Shown piece after piece: positions 11,258 to 22,800 of a stretch of DNA of 64,000 nucleotides. A program made the position numbers and the translations under genes. The stretch comes from Anaspis maculata (taxonomy: Eukaryota; Arthropoda; Insecta; Coleoptera; Scraptiidae), in assembly GCA_949128115.1 (NCBI GenBank), contig OX421967.1, forward strand, positions 61,516,855-61,580,854. Reading direction: 5' to 3'. The notes beneath the pieces were generated by a model, which saw only the letters and a program-made list of their open reading frames with translations, did no database searches and was not told the origin of the DNA. The first letter of the stretch is position 1; each line of letters begins with the position of its first letter.

Positions 11258-11361
11258 TGTGTATACTATAAGATGTTTATTTGAACTGGTCATCACAACG
11301 AAGGGTCTCCTTTTATAGGGAACAGGTGAACATACAGGATGTGGTATAAGGTTATCCCACA
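11258..11361 (-). mobile_element. Short LTR-like block (104 bp) downstream of the integrase fragment
   Basis: On the minus strand a polypurine tract (AAACAGGGAGA) is followed at 11361 by TGTGGGATAACC and the block ends in TATACACA at 11258, giving TGTG...CACA termini. Inside are a TATA box (CCCTATAAAAGG, 11309-11320) and, about 30 bp on, a polyadenylation signal AATAAA (11281-11276). It lies about 250 bp after the integrase stop, as expected for a 3' LTR. The length is unusually short, so part may be missing; no second LTR copy was seen. The LTR call is inference from position and signals. Confidence 0.55.
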
Positions 11362-11615
11362 TCTCCCTGTTTCAATTAATTGGGTAACATAATTTTGAAC
11401 AATGTTTTGAAATTACTTATATGATATGTATAATTAACCTATTACACTAAGGATCTAAATAACTATACATTTTTACATATCTAAACGCTTCGGCGGTTTG
11501 ACAATTCTCAGCTCTGTGCTCTGCTGAAGCTCTGTTCATTTCCTTATCTTTATTGTATGGTGTTATTATACTTTTTGCTATTGTTATGTGAATTTATTGA
11601 ATTATCGATGAGATT
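11362..11615. other. AT-rich 3' region of the Gypsy fragment
   Basis: About 250 bp of AT-rich non-coding sequence between the integrase stop (11616-11618, minus) and the polypurine tract at 11362-11371. The position is that of a retrotransposon 3' untranslated region. Confidence 0.45.
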
Positions 11616-12410
11616 TCAAGTTGCTAAGTTCTGATCATTTTCAGTTGTATTTGAGTCAGCAAATCTAACATGTTTGGTAGGGTAATAAATTTTACAATTG
11701 TTTTTATTGGATAAACTTGATTCTCTAGGTCTGAGATATTTTCTGCTTCGTACATAATTTCCTTCTCTTTTCACTTCTATTTTACATCTACGATCACCTG
11801 GCCTGCTGATGATTATTCCTGGTTGCCAGTTTGAATTTGGTTTCAACTGTACCCAAACTTTTTGATTATTTGCCAATGGTTTCAATTGTCTGACTCCGTT
11901 TCTTTTATTATCATAATTCGTTGCATAATTTTCTTTCTCCTACAGATGTTTTATGTATTTCTTCATTAAGTAGAATTTTTCATGAAATTTATTCACGTTA
12001 AGAGGTAACAAAGGATTTCTGGTGCGCCTCGACATTACTACTTCGGATGGAGTTGTGTTTTCAAAAATAGGAGTGTTTCTCCATTGTAACAGTGCCATAT
12101 CTAGTTCTTTGTTATCTTCTAGGACTTTCTTGAGAATATTTTTCACGTTTTGTACCTGCCGCTCGGCCATGCCGTTGGTTTGGCTATGATATGTAGAGGT
12201 GAATAAATGTTTGAAACCCCATTCGGAGCTGAAATTCTTAAAATTTATAGCGGTATACTGAGGGCCACCGTCACTCACCAGAATGTATGGGGCGCTAAAC
12301 CTTGCAAAAATGCTTTTCATTATTTTGATAATTTCATCACTTGTTGCGTTTCCGGTAACTTTCTCCACTTCTACGAATTTAGAATAGTAGTCTACTGGGA
12401 TAAAGTATTG
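11616..12410 (-). pseudogene. Ty3/Gypsy integrase, 5'-truncated, one in-frame stop
   Basis: The frame opens at 12410 with QYFIPVDYYSKFVEVEKV and runs to a stop at 11616-11618. The D-D-E core is visible: Asp in VDYYSKF, Asp in LVSDGGPQY and Glu in TNGMAERQVQNVK, followed by the WRNTP...TPSEV block usual for Gypsy integrases. A single TAG at 11940-11942 interrupts an otherwise continuous frame, which then resumes through KPLANNQKVWVQLKP (GPY/F-like C-terminal barrel region) and a basic tail. The zinc-finger N-terminus, RNase H and RT are absent: the coding match stops exactly where the inverted-repeat arm begins (12411). Low decay suggests a relatively young copy. Annotated as found; not functional in this state. 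Confidence 0.93.
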
Positions 12411-12655
12411 GGGACGGGAAAGGAATAGATTTCGTTTTTTCTTTCTGAAACTAAATTACTTAGGTAGGTAGCTATTAACTACGAAATTGAAATGTTCATG
12501 TAAAGTATTTTCACTACGAAATAGCTCCCAGTTCAGTATTGGGTGAAGTGTACCTATACACCGGCTTACACCACTAAAGCTTCCACTTTAGCGCAATAAC
12601 CAATCGAATTAGCAACAGTAACAGATCTACACTGCTCATTAAGTCTCACGTTGAG
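12411..12655 (-). repeat. Right arm of the inverted repeat paired with 10016-10261
   Basis: Near reverse complement of the left arm, with a constant midpoint of about 11,335. The integrase coding match begins at the next base inward, so the retroelement was cut at, or inserted at, the arm's edge. Confidence 0.9.
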
Positions 12656-14829
12656 CTAAAACTGAACAAATGAGCCAAAAAATAACTAAACTGAGATATA
12701 ACTGAAACAAAACTGAGCTTAACTAAGCTAGAATTGAGCTAAACTTCCTATAGCTAAGCTAAATCAAAGAAGAACTGATCTGAGTCGAGCTGGAACTTGG
12801 CTGAGTCGAGCTAAAACTGAGCTAGGTTGAGTCAGAATTCAGCTGAACTTAGCTATGTCGAGCTGGAACTGGGCTGAGTGAAGCTAATTTCAGTTAGAGC
12901 TAAACTTGGTTGAACTGGATTTGAACTTGGTTAAACTAGAGCTGAGCTAAAACTTAGCGAAGCGTCATTTTACACTGCTCAATGAAACTGAGCTCAATGA
13001 GCTGAAACTGAACAAATGAGTCAAAAAAAAAGAACTAAGCTAAGATATAACAAAAACAGAATTGAGCTCAACTAAGCAAGAATTGAGCTAAACTTGCTAT
13101 AATTGAGCCAAATCTGAGTAGAACTGATCTAAGTCGAGCTAGAACTGAGCTAGGTTGAGCTAATTTGGGCAAAATATAAACTCAGTATTCAGTTTCATGT
13201 TGAGCTAAAACTGAACTAATGAGCCAAAAAATTACTGAACTGAGATATAACTGAATCAGAACTGAGCCTAATTGAGCTAGAATTCAGCTGAACTTGCTAT
13301 AGCTAAGCTAAATCAAAATACAACGACTGATCTAAGTCGAGCTAGAACTTAAGCTAGGGAAAGTCACAATTGAGCTGAACTTAGCTAGATGTCGAGCTAG
13401 AATTGGGCTGAGTTGAGCTGATTTAAGCTAGAACTAAACTTCATTGAGCTAGATCTAAACTTAGTTGAGCTAAAGCTGAGCTAGAACTGAGCGAAGCGTC
13501 AACTTACAATGCTCATTCAGTCTCACGTTGAGCTAAAGCTGAACAAATGAGCGAGAAAAGAACTAAACTGAGATATAACTGAACCAGAACTGAGCTTCAA
13601 GAGCTAGAATTGAGCTAAACTTGCTATAACTGAGCTAAATCCATATAACCAATATAACTCAGCTGAGTCTAGCTAGAACCGAGCTAGGTCAAGTCAGACT
13701 AGAGTCGAACTTAGCTATGTCGAGCTAAAACTGGGCTTAGTTGAGCTAATTTGAGCTAGAGCTAAACTTAGCATTCAGTCTCACGTTGAGCTATAACTGA
13801 ACAGATGAGCCAAAAAAAAGAACTGAACTGAGATATAACTGAATCAGAACTGAGCCTAACTGAGCTATTATTGAGCTGAACTTGCTACAGCTAACCTGAA
13901 TCGAAGTAGAACTGATCTAGGTCGAGCTAGAACTGAGCTAGGTTGAGTCAAAGTCGAGCTGAACTTGGCTATGTCGAGCTAATTTGAGCTAGAGCTGAAC
14001 ATAGCATTCAGTCTCACGTTGAGCTAAAACTGAACAAATGAGCCAAAAAAATAACTGAATTGGAATATAACTGGATCAGAACTGAGTCTAACTGAGCTAG
14101 AATTCAGCCAAACTTGCTATAGCTGAGCTGAATCGAAGTAGAACTGAACTAAGGCGAGCTGGAACTTAGCTAGGTTGAGTCTGAGTTGGGCTGAATTGCT
14201 CGATGTCAAGCTGAAACTGGGCCAAGTTGAGCTCATTTGAGCTAAAGCTGAACTAAGCATTCAGTCTCACGTTGAGCTAAGTTTGAACAAACAAGCCATA
14301 AAAAGAACTGAACTGAAATATAACTGGATCGGAACTGAGTCTTACTGAGCTAGAAATCAGCCGAACTTGCTACAGCTAAGCTAAATTGAAGTAGAACTGA
14401 ACTGAAGCGAGCTAGAGCTTAGCTAGGTCAAGTCTGAGTTGAGTTGAATTCAGCTATGTCAAGCTGAAACTGGGCTAAGTTGAGCTCACTGAAGCCGGAG
14501 CTGCACTAAGCATTCAGTTTTACGTTGAGCTAAGTTTGAACAAATGAGCCAAAAAAAGAACCGAACTGAAATATAACTGGATCAGAACTGAGTCTAACTC
14601 AGCTAGAATTCAGCCGAACTTGCTATAGCTGAGCTAAATCGAAGTAAAACTGAACAAAGGCAAGCTAGAGCTTAGCTGGGTCAAGTCCGAGTTGAGCTGG
14701 ATTCAGACTGAGCTAGGTTGAGTTAGAATTGAGCTGAACTTAGCTATGTCGAGCCGAAACTGCGCTAAGTTGAGCTAATTTAAGCTATAGCTAACTCAGT
14801 TGAGCTAGAGCTACGCCATAACTGAGCGA

Positions 14830-15960
14830 AGCGTCGATTCACACTGCTCATTCAGTTTTACGTTGAGCTAAAACTGAACAAATGAGCTTTGAAAAAATTG
14901 ATAAACTGATATATAACTGGACCAGAACTCAGATGAACTGAGCTAGAATTGAGCTAAACTTGCTATAGCTGAGCTCAATTGAAGTAAAACTGATCCAAGT
15001 CGAGCTGGAATGTGCCAAGTAGAGCTGGAATGAGCCAAGTCGAGCTAGAAATGAGCTAATTTTAGCTGGAGCTAAACTCAGTGGAACTAGATCCGAATTT
15101 AGTTGAGCTAGAGATGGGCTGCAACTGCTTCTTGCAACTGACTGCAACTGAATTGGACTGAATTCAGCTAGAGCTGAGCTAACTATTCTATGCTGGTTCA
15201 CTATCTAGAAATAAGCTAACTCAGCTGAAGTTTAACTGTCTGCTAGTGGGCTAAAGCTGATCTTTTTATCCAAGTTGAGTCAGCTCCAACCGGAGCAAAG
15301 TTGACTCGAGCTAGAGTTAAGCTAATTACAACGAGAGCTTAGCTTACTCCAACCAAAGCTCAGCCAGCTTTGCCGAACTGAACTTAGCTAGAGCTGAGCC
15401 TACTGTTATCAGGGCTGAGTTAGCTCATTAAGCAATCAACTATGATAGCTCAAATTGATCTAGATTCAACCAGACCTGAGCTAGCTGAACTAGACTTGAA
15501 CCAACTCAGCTAATGAACTAGAGCTAAGCTCACATCAGCTTGGGTTGAGTTAGCTTCAAATATAGGGGAGCTGACATGAGCTAGAGCTGAGCTGATTCAA
15601 GAGAGCTGAGCTAGCTTCAACAGAAACTCAGCTCACTAAGAGTTGAGCTAACTTAGCTCGAATTAATCTTGATTCGAGAGGGACTCAGAATGGAGGGAGA
15701 AGGGAGTCCATTTCAGCTTCGAGCTAAGCTGAGTTAGCTTTAGCTAATCCGAAACAATATTCAATCAGAGCTAAAAGCTGCAACGCTAGTCAGCAGTAAA
15801 TCCATATCTAAGCTAAACTGATTTCAGCTGGAGCCGAACCAACTAGACCTGAGCTAGCTCACCTAGATTTGAACTTGTTCAGCTGGAGTTGGGCTAGAGC
15901 TTAGCTAACTCCAGCTCCAGTCGAGTTAATTTTAACAAAAGCTGAGCTAACTCCGATTTG
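14830..15960 (-). repeat. Left arm of a second large inverted repeat
   Basis: It pairs with 19420-20560. 15121-15160 and 20227-20266 match 38 of 40 bases as reverse complements. 15231-15250 and 20137-20156 match perfectly over 20 bases. Both pairs and the flanking box sequences give the same midpoint, about 17,694, so the arms are nearly colinear over about 1.1 kb. Confidence 0.88.
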
Positions 15961-16654
15961 AGCTCAGCCAACTTCACCCATAAAGCCAAGTTGACTTCAG
16001 CTGGAGCTAAGCTTACTGTTATTGAGGCTGAGCTAGCTCAATCAGCATTGAAATAGATAAGCTCAAATTGATCTAGATTCAACCAGAGCTGAGCTAGCTC
16101 AGCTAGACTTAAACCAACCCAGCTTGTGGGCCAGAGCCGAGCTCACATCAGCTTGGATTGAGTTTGCTTCAACGATAGCGGAGCTGACATGAGCTAGAGC
16201 TGAGCTGATTCAAAGAGAGCTGAGCTAGTTTCAATCGAAACTCAGCCGAACTCAACCAAAACTCAGCTCACTCCACCTATAAAGCCGAGTTGACTCAAGC
16301 TATAGAGCTAAGCTCACGTATATTAGGGCTGAGTTGCTGAATTTAATCATAACTAATCTGAGTCGAACTATAACTCCACTGAGTCGAGCTAGAACTGGAC
16401 TAGGTTGAGTCAGAATTGAGCTGAACTTAACTATGTCGGGCTAAAACTGGGTTGAGTTGAGCTGATTTGAGCTAGAGCTAAACTAAGCATCCAGTCTCAC
16501 GTTGAGCTGAAACTGAACAAATGAGCCGAAAAATAACTGAACTGAAATATAACTCAATCAGCACTAAGCCCAACTGAGCTAGAATTCAGCTGAACTTGCT
16601 ATAGCTGAGCTAAATCGAAGTAGAACTGAACTAAGTCGAGCTAGAACTTTAGCT

Positions 16655-16880
16655 CAGTGAGTTAGGGTTCAGGGTTCAGGGAGTCAGGAGAGAGCTATGG
16701 AAAGTCAGAGTTGAGCTGAATTTAGCTATGCCAAGCTAGAATTAGGCTGAGTAGAGCTAGATTTCGACTTAGTTGAGCAAGATCTAGACATAGTTGAGCT
16801 AGAGCTGAGCCAGGACTGTGTTCTACGTCAACTTAGTTCAGTGAGTTGGGGTTCAGGGTTCAGGGAGTCAGGAGAGAGCT
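16655..16880. repeat. Two copies of a GGGTTCAGGGTTCAGGG insert in the array
   Basis: GTTAGGGTTCAGGGTTCAGG, followed by GAGTCAGGAGAGAGCT, occurs at about 16661 and again, slightly changed, at about 16846. Related complements (CTCTCCTGACCCCTGAACCC and a diverged copy) occur near 21680-21710 and 21890-21930 in the opposite-orientation array. It is unlike the AGCT words around it. Confidence 0.75.
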
Positions 16881-17470
16881 GGGTTGGGACAGAATTGATC
16901 TTAACTCAGCTATGTCGAGCTAGAATTAAGCTGAGTTGAGCTGATTCGAGCTGAAACTGAACTTAGTTGAGCTAAATCTGAACTGAGTTGAGCTAGAGCT
17001 GAGCCAGAACTGAGCGAAGCGTCAACTGACACTGCTCATTCAATCTCACGTTGAGCTAAAGCTAAACAAATGAAGAAAAAAAAACAAAACTGAGATATAA
17101 CTAAGCCAAAACTGAGCTTAAATGGGCTAGAATTGAGCAAAACTAGCTGTAGCTGAGCCAAATCAAAGAAGAAGTAATCTGAGTCGAGCTAGAACTAAGC
17201 TAGGTTGGGTCACAATTGAGCTGGAACTGAAAACTGGGGGGCCAAGTTGAGCTAATTTGAACTATAGCTAAACTCAGTTGAGCTAGATCCGAACTAAGTT
17301 GAGCTAGAGCTGAGCTAGAATTGAGCGAAACGTCAACTCACACTGCTCATTCAGTCTCACGTTGAGGTAAAGCCAAACAAATGAGCAAAAAAAAACTAAA
17401 CTGAGATATAACTAAACCAGAACTAAGCTTAATTAGCTAAAATTGAGCTAAATTTGCTATAGCTGAGACC

Positions 17471-17677
17471 AACTGATGGGTCTTTGCTCAGGTATTGATG
17501 GTTGTTGTTCTTTTTAATTTTCTTCGACTGCTTCCTGGCTTGTTCGTGAATCGCGCCTATTTTGATTGCTTCTTCAAGCTTTAAATCATCCTACTGTAGT
17601 AATTTTTCTCGGATTTCGGAGTTGTTGCTACCACTGATCAGCACGCATGTTATCAAGTCGTCATTTAATTTCTCGAA
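17471..17677 (-). pseudogene. Ty3/Gypsy gag (capsid region) fragment with one stop
   Basis: The minus strand reads FEKLNDDLITCVLISG, then SNNSEIREKLLQ, a TAG stop at 17591-17593, then DDLKLEEAIKIGAIHEQARK and a lysine/asparagine-rich tail. This fits the conserved Gypsy Gag block L...L..RIV.G...IRE.LL....L.LE.AI......E. It is cut at both ends by AGCT satellite, with no start, zinc knuckle or protease nearby. With the integrase at 12410-11616 it is in the order gag-to-int on one strand, but 5 kb of satellite replaces the expected pol region. Confidence 0.8.
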
Positions 17678-17765
17678 TCAGCCAAGCTAGTTGAGCTAGC
17701 TCTGGTTGAAGGCGAACTGCTCTGGTTGAAGCTAGTTCAACTGGAAATAATCCCAGCTCCAGCCG
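17678..17765. repeat. AGCT-satellite remnant
   Basis: About 85 bp of AGCT-type words (GTTGAGCTAGCTCTGGTTG, TCTGGTTGAAGCTAGTTC) separates the gag fragment from the unique island. Confidence 0.6.
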
Positions 17766-19200
17766 TTTTTCCACTGCGGCAAAAAATGAGTGGTTTTCAA
17801 TACAAAATAAAAATTGATTATATCATCCAAGGCGATATTGATTAGCCAAAGTCCATGCGTGATCATCGCCATGATTCGCCAGTGGCGTCACCTAGGTGCC
17901 TGTGTGACAAGTCGTATGAGCAGCAAATTTTAAATATTTCATGCCGGTCGATTAAAACGTACACTTATATAGTGTCGCGAGCCATAAACGCGTTTATACG
18001 CTTCCGAATATACAACGCCATCGGGGGAGCAGAGAGAAAACTGAAATATTGTTGCGCGGGCGTTAAATTAATACTAATACTAATTTATAACAGCCGTAAA
18101 TTGCGCTGTACTGTGCCGCTTTCAGTTCATAATTTTTAACGGTCATGGCAGGATTTTTATCGCTGCCGGTTATTTTTTTTTTCCTACCGCCCAGCCGGAT
18201 GGAAATTTATTGCGTCCTATCAGTTGTAAATTTCGGAGCCTAAAATTCAATTTCGGCAACAAAAACTGTCCACCGAGCGCTCGAGTGCCGACATTTTTTC
18301 GGCGTTGTGTGCTCAAGAACCGGTCGCGCACACAGAGAATCGGTAATTGGCATTGTTATATTCCGTATACGAGGGGGAATTACGGAAGGATTTGGTGCTT
18401 CCCTGCTAAACTCCTGATTTTCGTCAAGTGTTTACGCTCCATTCATACCGTATTCTCTCTGTAGGTTGGCTGTTTATTATAGCCGTAGTGGCTTCTAGAA
18501 TATTCTCTGTTATCAAGTATGCTTTTGCTCTTCATCCCTGTACCTCTTTTCCTGGAAAAAAAACCTGAAGCGAAATCAGAAACCGCCACATTGACACGTG
18601 TATACGGAAAAGCGTCGGGAGAGGGCGCATCTGCTGCCCGCGGGATCATTACAAAACCAGATTAAAACGATTTAGCAATGTCATTACTGCGTGCTACACA
18701 CGCCCCGAATAAGGCTGGCGGTTTAAAAAGTTTAAATTATCGTTTTCGCAAAGCTACAACAAAAATTTATAGTACTCCGGTATTGATCTGTGCGATCCAT
18801 CTTCAGTTCCCGTCCCTCTTTTAGCATCCGAGGAACATGAAAGGAATTTTGAACACACACAACATGTGTGCCTGTGTATGTGCCCGCTTATTTTTCGCAG
18901 GGCTTCTTAAAGGCATTCCTTATTTCTAATAATATATCGATTCCGGATCGGCACTCTTTTCGTCCACCTTTATATCATCCACAAAAGCTTTCGACCAGAT
19001 TTCGGGAGGAGGCGAGTACGTCACAGAAAAAGCACAACGGCCGAGCTTTTTCTTTGAAGAAGAGTGATTAATTTTCCGTTAAGTTGGGCGCATTTTTAGC
19101 AGTTGGCACGACTGATGGAACTTTCAAAAACTTGCTGCGATTCCAGGGTAGGTAGAACTAGCCCGAAATGACGTTTTTACAGAACTGGGACGGAGCAACT
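17766..19200. other. Unique, CpG-containing island; no gene recognised
   Basis: About 1.4 kb of non-repetitive DNA. Open frames at 17855-18139, 18210-18464 and 18868-19071 (plus) and 18443-18649 (minus) show no family motif or supported splice structure. Composition (many CpG, TTAAT-type words, GCCGGTT/TTATT runs) differs sharply from the satellites on both sides. Confidence 0.6.
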
Positions 19201-22200
19201 TGCCAATTACAGCGGTAGATACAAGTTAGCTCATTTCAGTTCAATTTTATATTTGCTTAGCTCAGTTTTTACCCTACGATCTCAGCTCTAGCTTGATTCT
19301 AGCTCGGATTAACTATTGCTAACCTAACTAAGCTTTCAGCTGGAATCAACTCCGCTCTGGTTAAATCTGGTACAATTTGAGCTAAGTTGATTCTATTATT
19401 GGTAAACGAGCTCAGCTCTGATGCAAGTTAACTCAGCTTTTGTTGGAATTACCTCGACTGGAGCTGAAGTCAGCTAAGCTCTAGCCCATCTCCAGTTGAA
19501 CAAAATTGAATCTAGCTGAGCTAGCTCAGGTCCAGTTGGTTTGGCTCCAGCTGCAATCAGTTCAGCTCTAATCTGGATTTACTATCAACTAGCGTTGCAG
19601 CTCTTAGCTCTGATTGAATACTGTTCCGGATTAGCTGAAGCTAACTTAGCTTAGCTCGAAGCTGGAACGGACTCCCCTCTGGATGAATCTGAATCAATTC
19701 GAGCTGAGTTAGCTCAGCTCCAATTGAGCTGAGTTTCGGTTGAAACTAGCTCAGCTCTCTTTGAATCAGCTCAACTCTAGCTCATGTCACCTCCACTATA
19801 TTTGAAGCTAGCTCAACCCAAGCTGATGTAAGCTTAGCTCTAGTCCATTAGCTGAGTTGATTTAAGTCCAGCTGAGCTAGCTCAAGTCTGGTTGAATCTA
19901 GATCAATTTGAGCTAATATAGTTCAGTGCTGAATGAGCTAGCTCAGCCCTGATAACAGTAGGCTCAGCTCTAGCTAAACTTAGCTCTGGCTAATGTTAGC
20001 TCGGCTTTATGGGTGAAGCTGGCTCCAATTTGGTTGGAGTTAGCTTAGCTCTTGTTGTAATAAGCCCAACTCTAGCTCGAGTCAACTCTGCTTCGGTTGG
20101 AGCTGACTCAACTTGAATAACAAGCTCAGCTCTAGCCCACTAGCAGACAGTTAAACTTTAGCTGAGTTAGCTCATCTCTAGATAGTGAGCTCAGCTTCAA
20201 ATAGTTAGCTCAGCTCTAGCTGAATTCAGTCCAATTAAGTTGCAGTCAGTTGCGAGAAGCAGTTGCAGCCCATCTCTAGCCCAACTGAATTCAGATCTAA
20301 CTCCACTGAGTCTAGCTCTAGTTCAAATTAGCTCAGTTCTAGCTCAACTTGGCTCATTATAGCTCGACTTGGCACATTTCAGCTCAACTTGGATCAGTTT
20401 TACTCAAATTCAGCTCAGCTATAACAAGCTTAGCTCAATTATAGCTCATTTGATCCCAGTTCGGGTTCAGTTATATCTTAGTTTATCTATTTTTTTGAAG
20501 CTCATTTGTACAGTTTCAGCTCAACATGAGACTGAATAAGCAGCGAAGGTCGACGCTTCGCTCAGTTATAGCTTAGCTCTAGCTCAACTGAGTCGCATCT
20601 AGCTCAACTGAGTTAGCTCTAGCTCAAATGAGCTCAACTCAGCGAAGTTTCGGCTCGAAATAGCAAAACTCAGCTCAATTCTCAACCTAGCTCAGTTCTA
20701 GTTTGACTCCGATTGGTTCCATTTCGATTTAGCTCAGCTGTAGCAAGTTAAGCTCAATTCTACCTCATTGAAACTCGGTTCTGGCTTAGTTATATCTCAC
20801 TTTAGTTAATTTTTTGATAATTTGTTCAGCTTCATCTCAACGTGAGACTGAATGACCAGTGTGAGTTGACACTTCGCTCAGTTCTTGCTCAGCTTATGCT
20901 CAACTAAGTTTAGATCTAGCTCAATTGAGTTCAGATCTGGCCTAACTAGATTGAGATCTAGCTCAACTGAGTTTAGTTCTAGCTCAAATCAGCTCAACTC
21001 AGCCCAATTCTAGCTTGACATAGCCAAGTTCAGCTCAATTCTGACTCAACCTATCGAAGTTCTAGCTCGACTCGGATCAGTTCTACCTTGATTTAGCTCA
21101 GCTATAGCAAATTTAGCTCAACCTCAGCTTATTAAGCTCAGTTCTTGTTTGGTTATATCTCAGTTTAGTTTTTTTTGTTCATTTGTTCGGCTACAGCTCA
21201 ACGTAAGACTGAATGAACAATGTAAGTTGACGTTTCACTCAATTCTAGCTCAGCTCCAGCTCAACTGAGTTCAAATTTAGCTCAACTGAGTTTAGTTTTA
21301 GTTCAAATAAGCTCAATTTGGCCCAATTCCAGCTCTACATATCTAAGTTCAGCTCAATTGTGACCCAACCTAGCTCAGTTCTAGCTCGGCTCAGATCAGT
21401 TCTTCTTTGATTTAGCTCAGCTACAGCAAGTTTAGCTCAATTCTAGCTCATTCAAGCTCAGTTCTGGCTTAGTTATTCTCAGTCTGTTTTTTTCCTCATT
21501 TGTTCAGCTTCAGCTCAACGTGAGATTGAATGAGCAGTGTCAGTTGACGATTCGCTCAGCTCTAGCTCAACTACGTTTAGATCTAGCTCAATTGGATTTA
21601 GTTTCAGCTCAAATCAGCTCAACTCAGCTTGATTCTAGCTCGACATAGCTAAGTTAAAATCAATTCTGTCATAACCCAGCTCTCTCCTGACCCCTGAACC
21701 CTAACTCACTGAACTAAGTCGACCTAGAACTCAGTTCTAGCTCAGCTCTTGCTCAACTATGTTTAGATCTAGCCCAACTAAGTTGAAATCTAGCCAAACT
21801 AGGTTTGGTTTTAGCTTGAATCAGCTCAACTCAGCCCAATTCTAAATCGGCATAGCTGAGTTCAGCTCAATTCTGACTTTACCTATAGCTCTCCAGTCTC
21901 CCTGAATCATGAACTCTAACTCACTGGACTAAGTCGAGCTAGAACTTAGTTCTAGCTCGACTTATTTCAGTTCTACTTCGATTTAGCTCAGCTATAGAAA
22001 GTTCAGCTGGGTTCTAGCTCCGTTGGACTCAGTGCTGATTTAGTGATATCTCAGTTCAGTTCGGCTCATTTGTTCAGATTCAGCTCAACGTGAGACTGAA
22101 TGCTAAGTTTAGCTCTGGCTCAAATTAGCTTAATTCAGCCCAGTTTTAGCTTGACATATCTGAGTTCAGCTCAATTCTGACTCAACCTAGCTCAGTTCTA

Positions 22201-22800
22201 GCTCAACTCAGCGGAGTTATAGTTCGACTCAGATCAGTTATAATCCAATTTAGCAATTCAGCCCCAATATAGGTAAGCTCAGCTCTATACTTCTATAGCT
22301 GAAGTCAACTCGGCTTTATAGGTGGAGTGAGCTGTGTTTTGGTTGAGTTTTGGCTGAGCTTCGCTTGAAGCTAGCTCAGCGCTCTTTGAATCAGCTCAAT
22401 TCTAGCTCATGTCAGCTCCGCTATCATTGAAGCTTACTCAACCCAAGCTGATGTAAGCTCGGCTCTAGCCCACTAGCTGAGTTGGTTCAAGTCTAGCTGA
22501 GCTAGCTCAGCTCTGGTTGAATCTAGATCAATGTGAGCTGATCTAGATCATTTCTGAATGAGCTAGCTTAGCCCTGGTAACAGTAAGCTCAGCTCTAGCT
22601 GAGGTCAGCTCGACTTTATGGTTGGAGTAAGCTGAGCTTTGGTTGAGTTAGCTGAGCTTAAATTATACTTAGCTCAGCCTTTGTTGAAATCAACTCGACC
22701 TGAGCTGAAGTTAGCTCAGCTCTACCCCATCTCCAGTTGAACAAGTTTGAATCTAGCTAAGCTAGCTCAGGTTCAGTTGGTTCGGCTCAAGCTGCAATCA
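19201..22800 (+). repeat. AGCT-rich satellite, forward orientation again
   Basis: 19.2-20.3 kb is the complement-subfamily of 15.1-16.0 kb. From 20.5 kb the conserved box returns as AGCTCAACATGAGACTGAAT and variants at about 20518, 20837, 21198, 21516 and 22081, at steps of about 320 bp and then one long step. 22.3-22.8 kb returns to the box-less subfamily (CCCAAGCTGATGTAAGCTC). Confidence 0.88.
19420..20560 (+). repeat. Right arm of the inverted repeat paired with 14830-15960
   Basis: Aligned with the left arm at a constant midpoint of about 17,694, including the 40-bp block at 20227-20266 and the CTCATTTGTACAGTTTCAGC box region at 20500-20530. The spacer between the arms is about 3.5 kb and holds array sequence, the gag fragment and the unique island. 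Confidence 0.88.

Larger units (their letters stand above)
12656..17470 (-). repeat. AGCT-rich satellite, inverted orientation
   Basis: The same conserved box appears as its complement (GCATTCAGTCTCACGTTGAG then CTAAAACTGAACAAATGAGC), for example at 13771, 14004, 14257 and 14510 (233-253-bp steps), and again near 14850, 16490, 17040 and 17357. From about 15.1 to 16.3 kb a second subfamily without the box is present (GAGCTAGCTCA, CATCAGCTTGGGTTGAG, GACATGAGCTAGAG). The whole array lies between a gag fragment (17471) and an integrase fragment (12410), both on the same strand. Confidence 0.9.
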
